Shown: in pieces, positions 53,376 to 62,138 of the stretch
How the letters are laid out: every line of letters begins with the position of its first letter
Numbering within the stretch: the first letter of the stretch is position 1
Source of the DNA: Symbiodinium kawagutii
Lineage: Eukaryota; Sar; Dinophyceae; Suessiales; Symbiodiniaceae
NCBI GenBank assembly: GCA_009767595.1
Contig: VSDK01013135.1
Coordinates: 50,850-114,849 of the forward strand
Length of the DNA: 64,000 bases
Reading direction: 5' to 3'
Notes under the pieces: generated by a model
What the model was told of the DNA's origin: nothing
Seen by the model: only the letters and a program-made list of their open reading frames with translations
Databases searched by the model: none
Position numbers and translations under genes: made by a program

Positions 53376-54160
53376 AAGATCAAGGTCCGTTGGTTAGAAT
53401 TTTCTTCCTTGATGACGGCGAACGAATTATCATTGCTAGTTCTAAAAAATGCTTACTGACCACAACCTTGCACTAAACCACTACTGATTGCAGGGTCATC
53501 AACCCTTCAAGCATTTTATCTTCGCCAATCTTCAGCACTCTTGTTTCGTCGTATTGCCAACATAGAAATACAAAAATATTAAGTATTGTAATTCTATGTT
53601 ACATGGCCAAATAACATTGGTATCTGTGTTCATATAACATCGTATCAACCAAAAATGAATGAACCTTTTGAATTCTCAATCGCAGCACAGCCTTCATCAT
53701 CTCCAGCTCCAATTCAACGGTGGTACCATGATCAACGCCCAGAGTTGATGCCCAACAGGACTAAACTCCATTTTCATTGGATGTGGTGATCCAGGAAAGT
53801 CTGGCGGTGGTTTCCCTGCAATGCTCCTGTAAACTGTAAACCTATTGATTGTCACTGACAACTGTAGTGAGATCATGATTAATTAGTTGATTTTGAACCA
53901 CCCCCATTGTTGCAAAAGGATATCAATTCTTTACAAAACATGTCCCATCAAAAAACGTCCTCAATCATTCTTTCTCACTACCAATAGATATGATTTGATA
54001 TGATCTATACACTATGATTATGCTAGTGGTTTGCAGTCACCAGGATAAGAAAAATATTGACCGCACAACGCGCTGGCGGAAGTTTTCAGAAGAGTTGGCC
54101 TACAGGAAGGGAAGGTTGGTTGAGGTGAGGTGATTGCGTAGATGATTGATGATTGAAAAA
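53376..54160. other. AT-rich intergenic DNA
   Basis: No coding signal seen. Confidence 0.5.
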
Positions 54161-54191
54161 TGGTGATGATGATGATGATGATGATGATGAC

Positions 54192-54222
<31 letters not shown>

Positions 54223-54225
54223 CAC

Positions 54226-54261
<36 letters not shown>

Positions 54262-54331
54262 AATGATGGTGATGATGGTGATGATGATGGTGATGATAAT
54301 GATGATGATGATGGTGATGATGATGATTCGC

Positions 54332-54376
<45 letters not shown>

Positions 54377-54513
54377 AATGATGATGATGGTGATGTTGAT
54401 GATGGTGATGATGATGATGATCATCATGGTGATGTTCATGATGATGATTCGTGATGATGATGATGATGATGATGGTGATGTTGATGATGGTGATGATGGT
54501 GATGATGATGCAT
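54161..54513. repeat. Large (GAT)n microsatellite
   Basis: About 350 bp of GAT triplets with GGTGAT, GTTGAT and TTCGCGAT interruptions. The frames on both strands are artefacts. Confidence 0.95.
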
Positions 54514-54540
54514 CCAAGAATAACGCAAAATTTTCAGATT

Positions 54541-54800
54541 GTTTATGAATTTGACCTGTAAATGGGCTTTACAGCGCAGTGCAAAACGTCGCAAACCCAT
54601 CAGTCTTGTAAGATTGTGACTTGCAAAAGCAGTTCTCGGCACAGTGGCCTGAACTTTTGTCCGTCTTGACTTCCAAAAGCGTAGCAAGACCGTCAGTTCT
54701 TGACAGTTTTGAGTTGCAAATGTGCTTCTAGTCGCAAGGGCGTGCATATTTGGCGGCTGTCTGTTTCTTCACCATGTTGACTTGCAAACGTGCTTCTCGC
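54541..54800 (+). repeat. Degenerate 50-68-bp tandem repeat
   Basis: TTGACTTGCAAA-GTGCTTCTCGCC-ACAGCGGCC-like units at about 54551, 54616, 54666, 54710 and 54778. Might derive from an exon, but no frame is consistent. Confidence 0.5.
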
Positions 54801-54934
54801 CACAGCGGCCCATTTTTGCTGATTGCGAAAGTCGCAGCTAACCTCCGAACCTGCTTCACAAGCCTTCCTTTTGGACCAGTCTGGAGCACAAAACTATGGA
54901 AAAGTACAGCATTCGGCACGATTCTTCTATCAGT

Positions 54935-54962
54935 CACACACACACACACACACGCACACGCA
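54935..54962. repeat. (CA)n run
   Basis: About twelve CA dinucleotides. Confidence 0.85.
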
Positions 54963-55355
54963 TCTTTGATCTTCTCTTTGAACTGACTGACTGGATGCTG
55001 CAACTTTTCATAAGTAGGACGTTTGACTCCCAAACTTCCTTCAACCGGCTGTGATCGTCAACCATTGACAACCAGCATTTTCTATGAACAGCAATCATTG
55101 TCGTGTTATAAAACCATTCCTTGCCAAATGAACCATCATAAATCATGAGGCAACCATTTTTGTCAAGCATGAATCACATATTAGGCGTTGGAAATGATAT
55201 TTATCATGATTGACCATTGTAAATCGCTCAGTAGCCATCAACAAACAATCAACTACCTTCTCAATAATTATCCATCAATAAACCATCACCTACCCATCAA
55301 CACACCACAGAATCATCATTTCTCCATCAATGAACTCATCAACGAAGCGCAAACT

Positions 55356-55490
55356 ATCCATCGCCCACTGATCCCATGTCCAGTAGGCCTTACTACGCCA
55401 CCAGCTAACCACCAGCCCCCTCCAAGCCAGGGCACAGGCAGAGACCACAGTCCTTTGGGGTGGTCCACCCTGACGGCCGCCGAGCCGTGA
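55356..55490 (+). CDS. Terminal exon candidate
   Basis: IHRPLIPCPVGLTTPPA ... QGTGRDHSPLGWSTLTAAE to TGA, 44 codons, Pro-rich, GC-rich third positions. Acceptor unclear. Function unknown. Confidence 0.35.
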   Translation: MHRPLIPCPVGLTTPPANHQPPPSQGTGRDHSPLGWSTLTAAEP

Positions 55491-56320
55491 AAATCACATA
55501 CTATCGATGATGCTGCGGAAGGTCGTTGAAGTTAATGATGAAATGGGACGTGTTTTTTGTGGTTTTCACAAGATTTTGATGGATCCATTGGTGAACAAAA
55601 ACGGGATAAAAAAGGGATAAGGACAAATAGGGATAACAAGCTATCAACTGGTGGGGTAACTAGATCCGAACTGCTACAACTCTTCAACATTTCTTAGTCA
55701 CATTGCGGGGTTAGGTAAACCCGTCTCCCAAAAACACGACAAGAATCGCAGTTAATGGCCGTAAGCCATCCAAATAGATATGTATACATGCAACCGGGTG
55801 ATAACGGGTGAAAATCTATAGATTGGGCGTGATGAACTGGGCAGCTCCACGACGGTTGGATGGTTGGACTGACGATCCATAAAAAGAGACCCTATGGGAG
55901 ATGCTGACCTGGAACATCACATTGGAAAAGCCTGAGGAACCAACTATCAAAAGGCTATCAATAGGCTATAGATGTCTATGATATATATTTAAAAATGATG
56001 TATATATATATATATATATACGAATATGTGTTTCAATAATTGACAAATATATCTATGAGTTTATACAAACTAGTATATATATATATATAAATAGATAGAG
56101 ATAGATATGTATACAACCATTCTGGAGTGGATAGAATCTTACTTTGTGGAGTGGCCAAGAGCAATCGGAGCTGTTGTATTCATCTTCGGGCTATCCACTA
56201 TCCATCGAATTCGAAAAACATGTTTGAATTTCACTCCAGGATGATATCCGATAATTATGAACAATGGAAACTGAATGTAAAATTCTGATTCTGATCCATA
56301 ATCAAATTCATAATGGATGG
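55491..56320. other. AT-rich DNA with TA tracts
   Basis: (TA)n at about 56002-56022 and 56073-56090; otherwise nothing coded. Confidence 0.5.
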
Positions 56321-56365
56321 TTACCTTCTGGTAAACTTAGCTGACAATGGAAATTCAACATAGAA
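56321..56365. repeat. IE-3 left half
   Basis: ACCTTCTGGTAAACTTAGCTG then ACAATGGAAATTCAACA. Supplies a TTCTG/GTAAAC donor-like site. Confidence 0.5.
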
Positions 56366-56455
56366 ATAGGTGCTGTCCCTGTTGTGACCCTTGTCTTGTA
56401 TGGTGAAGCCTCAACTCTATTTGTGTCACAGACTTCAACTCTATTTGTGTCACAG

Positions 56456-56691
56456 ACTCCAAGCCCCTTCTGGGTAAACATTCTGGAGCAGTCCCGAGGT
56501 AAGTTCCAATTTGAAGCCACCAACCTGACCGTTTAGGGCCCCCCCCCCGGCGGTTCGCGGGCCCCTGAAGTAGTAGTGCTTGTAGTGTCGTTGACTTTGG
56601 CAATGCTGAAGTGCGCCAGCTTTCCTTGGACGTCTCTTGTCGGTTCCAACACGGCTTCGTGCGGATGACATCCCCAGAAATGCATGAATAG
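56456..56691 (+). CDS. Last two exons, unknown protein
   Basis: Exon 56456-56498: SKPLLGKHSGAVP, with acceptor TTTGTGTCACAG and consensus donor GTAAGT. Exon 56586-56691: VVDFGNAEVRQLSLD ... CRFQHGFVRMTSPEMHE, TAG. The 87-bp intron keeps the frame. The acceptor region is duplicated (24 bp, TCAACTCTATTTGTGTCACAG), so two alternative AG sites exist. The retroelement begins about 50 bp downstream of the stop. Function unknown. Confidence 0.45.
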
Positions 56692-56742
56692 AAGTGTAGA
56701 TCTAAGCGCCACGTACATACATGTATACATATATATATATAT

Positions 56743-57037
56743 AAAGATCCTTGTGACTCTTTTTGTTTGCTTCGCAGCTGGTTTAGTCAGAAAATAGAAC
56801 AAAAACTGGGAAGAAAGAACCTATCCCCATAACGAGGGATATCCGATCCCTTATTTCTTAGTCCCTGCCAGGCCACACCCACGGCAAAAGGGACACACCC
56901 CGAGTTTCCAAATCCCAGAGTGCCGAGCCACACCTCAGGCCTCCAAGATACTGGTTCAAAAATTAAGGGGTATAGGTTCGCAAAACGGAAAAGAGAAAAA
57001 CTTTTCCTCTCCGGTTGGCAGTCAGTCTCGCTCTACC
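56743..57037 (-). repeat. R2 repeat, 295 bp, outer copy
   Basis: From AAAGATCCTTGTGACTC to CTCGCTCTACC. I find one difference from the copy at 57138 (GAGTTTCC versus GAGCTTCC). The left flank is a TATATATA host tract. Confidence 0.9.
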
Positions 57038-57137
57038 CCCCCCGGAAAAAACCAGGTAGGGTGGGAAGGGAGCTGAAGCCGAAACACTGCAAAACAACCG
57101 AGTTACACAAGTATCTTAACCTCCGGGACGGGAGTAC
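57038..57137 (-). repeat. R1 repeat, 100 bp, copy 1
   Basis: CCCCCCGGAAAAAACCAGG ... GACGGGAGTAC. Appears identical to 63854-63953. Sits between the two full R2 copies. Confidence 0.9.
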
Positions 57138-57432
57138 AAAGATCCTTGTGACTCTTTTTGTTTGCTTCGCAGCTGGTTTAGTCAGAAAATAGAACAAAAA
57201 CTGGGAAGAAAGAACCTATCCCCATAACGAGGGATATCCGATCCCTTATTTCTTAGTCCCTGCCAGGCCACACCCACGGCAAAAGGGACACACCCCGAGC
57301 TTCCAAATCCCAGAGTGCCGAGCCACACCTCAGGCCTCCAAGATACTGGTTCAAAAATTAAGGGGTATAGGTTCGCAAAACGGAAAAGAGAAAAACTTTT
57401 CCTCTCCGGTTGGCAGTCAGTCTCGCTCTACC
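57138..57432 (-). repeat. R2 repeat, 295 bp, inner copy
   Basis: Ends CGCTCTACC at 57424-57432, where it joins the coding region. The last 25 or so residues of the recombinase ORF and its stop lie inside this repeat. Confidence 0.9.
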
Positions 57433-58524
57433 ACGTCCCCCTGCTCTTCCGCTAGGAGGCTCAAGTGTGGAGAACTTCGGTTTTCTGGCAGTCTGTGCAA
57501 AAAGTTGGATGAAAGGTCGTAAACTAGGATGTGATGCGGGGATATTCATGGTTGTCAACAAAGACAAACCTTCGTTTATGTAAATGCGTGCAGTCTTTTG
57601 AGAGGCCCATCGGCCTTGCACACAAAGTCTGTCAAGGGACTGGTGCTTGCTAAACCAAAAAGTTGCACCTCCCCGACGAAGGGAGTAGGGTCGAAACCCG
57701 TACTCCTCCAAATCCAGACACTTTAAACACTCAGAAAAACGAGCCCTCCAGGCAGGTGTAGACTGCACCAGGGGTGTGACTGGATTTGCAACAAGTTTCC
57801 AGGCTTTTACTAAAGAGACAGCGGATTCAAATCCCAAAATGACACTTTCGGCTGCACCTTGGCGCTTACCGCCTTTGGTGAACCCTAAACTGATCAGAAC
57901 CTGCCAATCACGAGTAGTGCCAACCATGTGAGAAGAACGGAGATTGCAAAGCTCTCCGGTGCGCAACATACCATAAAAGCCCACCATTAAGGAAACGCCA
58001 AAGCTGACATGACCCTTCAACAAAGCCCATCCAACCATGGATTGAACCACGTGTTCCGGGAGAGGCGGTGCCCTGTTGGGCACCTCGTTGATAGACCAAG
58101 TCTTCAAAAGGCGCCAGGCTCCAGGTAGGTTGTTGCGCAAGCTAGGCTGTGAATCTTGCAGGCCGGCAAGTGTATCACATGCCTGGGCTCGCCCAGCTCC
58201 TGAACTCCACAAATGTTCTATAAAATCACATACCAAGGGATCCAACTTGCTCTTTTGAGTAGGAAGAACAATTCCGGCTGTATTAAGGTATTCAAAGAAG
58301 GCTTGAGTTGCACGCTCATAACGCCGGCGAGTGGCCGGTTGCACTGTAAGTTCACGCAAAGTACCAAGACGCTGTCGTTGAGTAGCCCGACTTTTGGCAT
58401 CAACTCCTTCAAGAAGTCGACTTTTTGGCATGTCGGAACCGTGTACGAACCCGCTGACCCCACCTCGAAGGCTTGTCAGCTGGGTTTTGGTCCGTATGGA
58501 TATACCCCCATACTGGGTACACAT
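57358..58524 (-). CDS. Tyrosine recombinase (integrase of the retroelement)
   Basis: 388 codons from the first ATG; the real domain probably starts after residue 35, because the N-terminal part overlaps the RNase H end in another frame. RERATQAFFEYLN-type helical core-binding region at residues 70-150. Catalytic pieces: LRTGELCNLR (first Arg, about residue 190), YSLRRGGATF (HxxR box with Ser in place of His, about 280), GRWASQKTARIYI (Tyr nucleophile, about 315). It would cut and join circular cDNA to the target, replacing a DDE integrase. The C-terminus is encoded in R2. Frame is +1 relative to the upstream ORF. Confidence 0.8.
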   Translation of the reverse strand: MCTQYGGISIRTKTQLTSLRGGVSGFVHGSDMPKSRLLEGVDAKSRATQRQRLGTLRELTVQPATRRRYERATQAFFEYLNTAGIVLPTQKSKLDPLVCDFIEHLWSSGAGRAQACDTLAGLQDSQPSLRNNLPGAWRLLKTWSINEVPNRAPPLPEHVVQSMVGWALLKGHVSFGVSLMVGFYGMLRTGELCNLRSSHMVGTTRDWQVLISLGFTKGGKRQGAAESVILGFESAVSLVKAWKLVANPVTPLVQSTPAWRARFSECLKCLDLEEYGFRPYSLRRGGATFWFSKHQSLDRLCVQGRWASQKTARIYINEGLSLLTTMNIPASHPSLRPFIQLFAQTARKPKFSTLEPPSGRAGGRGRARLTANRRGKVFLFSVLRTYTP

Positions 58525-59794
58525 TGCATGCCAAAGTCATGGCGTTCAACTTTGCCAACGTCCTTCTCAACTTGCGTGAACTGCTCCTTCCACGTGTCAA
58601 AGCGTGCAAACATACAAGGCTATCTGTTAAATGTAGCATGCGGCAGTTGAAGTGCTGCTGATGTTCCAAGCGCCACTTAAAAGTGGTGAGAATGGCGCGG
58701 AGTTCAAGGCTATTGATGTGATCCCGAGAGTTGGACCAACGCCAACCGGCGATGACCCGCCACCTCCATAGGCGGCCAGGGACACTAGCCCTGAGGCGGT
58801 GAAAACGAGTAAGTTGCGATGTAGGGGTCGACAACAACACATCTTCACCCTTCATTGACAGCAAACATCCAAGCTTTCGAGGTAGTTCAATTGGCGGAAC
58901 TTGAGAAACTCCTCGAGGGAGGTTCAAAGGAAGGCGGTGAAGCCGACCTTGCACCAGGGAATGCGTCCCCGACCGACATGCTTTAACCACCTGAGAAGGT
59001 GGCATGGGGCAAATCCATCCCAAGGAAGAAAACAACTGACCGAGGAGAACTGCAACAACATGGATGGACCACGTGTTACCCAAAAGGGTGAGGCGAGTGT
59101 CAGTGGTTTCCACCGTTTTCCGTGCGGATTTGGGACAACTGTTGACTGTGTAGTGCAGAGGGAATCCTAACATCACCTCCCGTTCTGACACATCAGGCAG
59201 ACGAAAGGTTCCTGCTGCATTGGTGAGGCAATGTTTTTGCAAGTATTGGTAAGGGGGAAAACGAAAGGCATCTTCATGCCAGCGTTGAAGTTCCTCCAGG
59301 TTGCACTGTTGAACTCCTGCCGGACGATGACCTGCTTTGGCTCTGGGCCGACTTGTGGTGAAAGTAGGAAACGGTGTCTCAGGGTCCACCTTTGTCCACC
59401 CAGCCTTGATGCACTCATCTAAGGGACCCCGCCCCGACAAAGCTATTCTGGCGACCTCGCCTGAATAGTCCAATGTCAAACCTTCCATGGGCTGCAACTC
59501 CCACGTGAGCCAGTACAAACGAGGGCGGTGACACCAAGAGACATCTGACGCATTGCAAGCCATTGGAGAGCCGCCAAAGCCTAGAGACATGGTATCCCGG
59601 TCAGCCTTGTCCATTGACTCCACACTCTCCATGATCACATGGACAGGGCACCAACAAAACCTGCGCTGCAGCAGAGCTCGCACTCGTGGCACATGTTGAA
59701 AGAGGCAGGAGCGTTCGTCCCGAAGGGCCCCCTTTCTTGAAGCGTTCAGGCCAGAGACTCCCTGGCAGGGAGGCCCGGCTCCGACAATGACCAT
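58409..59794 (-). CDS. C5 cytosine methyltransferase (C-terminal part) plus RNase H (C-terminal part)
   Basis: 461 codons. Residues 1-270: methyltransferase motif IV (VGAGPPCQGVSG with the catalytic Cys), ESVESM (motif VI position), HRPRLYW (motif VIII-like), REVMLGFPLHYT (motif IX region) and LGNTWSIHVVAVLL (motif X). Residues 330-450: RNase H with SLELRAIL (Glu), LTDSLVCLH (Asp) and NPADKPSR (final Asp). Motif I and the first RNase H Asp are in the preceding ORF. The start ATG is only the first Met after a break (see 59746 entry). Function would be cytosine methylation and RNA removal from RNA-DNA hybrids. Confidence 0.8.
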   Translation of the reverse strand: MVIVGAGPPCQGVSGLNASRKGALRDERSCLFQHVPRVRALLQRRFCWCPVHVIMESVESMDKADRDTMSLGFGGSPMACNASDVSWCHRPRLYWLTWELQPMEGLTLDYSGEVARIALSGRGPLDECIKAGWTKVDPETPFPTFTTSRPRAKAGHRPAGVQQCNLEELQRWHEDAFRFPPYQYLQKHCLTNAAGTFRLPDVSEREVMLGFPLHYTVNSCPKSARKTVETTDTRLTLLGNTWSIHVVAVLLGQLFSSLGWICPMPPSQVVKACRSGTHSLVQGRLHRLPLNLPRGVSQVPPIELPRKLGCLLSMKGEDVLLSTPTSQLTRFHRLRASVPGRLWRWRVIAGWRWSNSRDHINSLELRAILTTFKWRLEHQQHFNCRMLHLTDSLVCLHALTRGRSSSRKLRRTLAKLNAMTLACNVYPVWGYIHTDQNPADKPSRWGQRVRTRFRHAKKSTS

Positions 59795-62138
59795 GTTGCA
59801 TTGACTGAACTGAGTTGATCAAGCAAGGACCATAGTATCATCAATGTCTCTACTGAACGAACAAGGACAGAACCAGGGAAGTTTGCTTCCACTACACGGG
59901 AAGCAGACTCGTTGACTTCAACTGAAACATGCCCGCAAACTTGCACGTTGAGGCAGTCCAGGGCGACCCTCAGTGCCCCGATGCCATCGAACAACCCGAT
60001 GGACAACACTTTGTAGTCAGGACTGAACTCAGGGAACTCGCCCCGCAGTCCACCAGAGGCCACCATGCCTCCCAGGGATGTCAACCCCGAACTGGCACAT
60101 GCTCCTCCACCAAGTTGCGAAGCATCACTGCAAGTAACTGTTTCATGCATATCCAGGCGGAAGTCAAGCCGCGACAGGGGAAGTAGTCCTACAAAGCGCA
60201 AAACCTCCAGACGACAATCTGCAGGGGTAGTACAAACTGGCCTGTCCAAAGAGTTGAAAGACTCAATGTGTGTCCACACCCGATTCAGAGACCCCAAAAG
60301 AGGACGTCTGAACATGGCAAAGTAGACCAGTCCACCGCACACAATTTGCCACTGTTTCTGACTCGACCGAGGGAGGTCACACAAGCTCATGGCCAAACCC
60401 ACGTACTTACTGAGCTTACTTTCACGAGGGTACGCCAGTCCCCGAATCCCATCAACGGTGGCTCCCTGTACTTCAGTGAACCTTGACCGATGGACGGCCT
60501 TCTTGAAGTTGCTGGGCACTCCCCAAACCTCGTATTCCTGTCGAAGAGCAAGAACACCTGCAGGGCAAGACCCTTCAAGGCCAACAACCTGAGAAGCTTG
60601 AACACGTTCTAGCAAATCATAGTTGTCCAAGTAGACCCTCCTCCACGAAGGGTTACTCACAGTAAACGGCAAGTCCTTACGCAACTCCTCCCACGGGCGG
60701 TTCACCCCACCATCATGGTGCTGGCTACTCCACTTCACCAGGTTGCGATGGACATGCTGTGCCAAGCTGACACTGTTGAGAAACCCCATGGGCAGCACAC
60801 GGCTGGCCACATAGGCGGTTCTGCCCCGCATGTGCTCAGGCAGCACTGAATCAGGGACTGGTTTGTTGAATGCAAGGTACTTGTACCAACACGAAGGGAC
60901 TGACAACGTGTAAAAGAAGCACTTTACATCCTCGCTGCTGATCAGCAGCTCTTCACTTGGTTGCAGAAAGAAGGGGTTCATCTGACTCCATGCAGGCAAA
61001 GTGCCCACGTCACCAGCCATGGGTAAGCACAAGCCATTGAGGGGAATCAGATTCATGATAAGTCTGAAAGTTTCAGTCCCATCAGATTGCCATTCTTCTT
61101 TACTAACACCAAACAAACCATTGAGCAAAGGGCCCTGTCCCGTGCAGAACACCTCTGACTCATCCAACAGGGTGCAAACCCCCGACTCCAGAAGGCCTTG
61201 ACAAACCTGTGGCCAATCTTCATCCTTGACCATGACCCTAGGGGCTCTTGATAAATTCCATTCCTTCGGATCCTTCAGAAAAGAGTCAAAGTTTTGGACG
61301 TAGTGTCGACTACCCAAAGTGCATACATCTTCCAAAGGGACATTCCCAACATCATTAGGCAGTGATCCAGCTATATTTTTCCAGTGAAACCATCTGGCCA
61401 CCTTCACCTCTTCTCCTGAGTAATCCACTGATCGAGTCGAAAACAAGGAGTTCCAATCACTTACAGGTATGATCTCCTTAATGTTCATGACACGCTTGAC
61501 ATCTTCACACAGAAGCTCAAGACACCTCACCTGCGTCCTGTTAGGCTTCTGGTCATTGTGCAACTCTTCTCCCCACAGAGAGTTGAGACTCAAGCACAAA
61601 GAGAGCAACCAAGCCATGCCATTACCATCAAGATCAAATCCGAGTTCGTCAAAGCAACTCCTAGAAGTAGGTAGGGGAAACAGGGGTAATCTATCTCTCC
61701 TACCCGTGGTCTTGCTGCGAAGCTCTAAACATTCTAGGAGCCGTTGGTGTAAAAAAGGACCTAACTCACCCAAAGTTTGACCACCAACCCACGGAGAAAC
61801 TTCACTGCTTTTTTGGCCTCCGCGAACTGGTGGCTCACGTGCTGAGTCGACCCGACCAACCTCCTCCGGCTGTGCGATCCCGGAGATAGCCGGTCCAGTC
61901 GAATGTTGCACTGTACATGCATGATTGGAGGCAATGTCCATCACGGTCTTGCCTCTCGGAAGCGAGTGCGTTTCATGCAGGTTGAAGGCCACTTCCTTTC
62001 CCTCATCATAGCCTGCCATTTCCATCGGTTTGCTTCCTTCCAATTTCCTCACAGGGTCATCTGGCCCCGCAACTTTTGACTTCCCTCCAGGGACATCTGG
62101 CCCCGATATGCGCGCAGCTTCATCCAAGCCTCCTCTCT
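59746..62138 (-). CDS. Reverse transcriptase, first part of RNase H, methyltransferase motif I
   Basis: Open frame of about 797 codons after the Gag stop (the frame is open further upstream, to 63903). RT: SSEDVKCFFYTLSV (motif A Asp), SRVLPMGFLNSVSLAQ (motif B), RRVYLDNYDLLER (motif C as YLDN, near 60622-60633). Then ETVTCSDASQLGGGACAS (RNase H first Asp, near 60091-60140), then KVLSIGLFDGIGALRVA (methyltransferase motif I, near 59957-60010) and VSVEVNESASRVVEA (motif II). It ends out of frame at TGA 59746-59748; the frame one base back continues into PPCQG. Confidence 0.75.

Noticed and set aside
16330-56660. Apparent paralogous minus-strand exons (GKLSGFSIAKMN at 16.4 kb and GKLAHFSIAKVN at 56.6 kb)
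   Set aside because: The DNA match is one 15-bp block, and the 56.6 kb site is better explained by the + strand exon VVDFGNAEVRQLS with a consensus GTAAGT intron in phase. Probably coincidence.
56743-57432. R1/R2 block read as the LTR of a Ty3 or Ty1 element
   Set aside because: The 398-bp R1+R2 unit does flank the ORFs, but there is an extra R2 and the element encodes a tyrosine recombinase rather than a DDE integrase or protease, so split direct repeats fit better.
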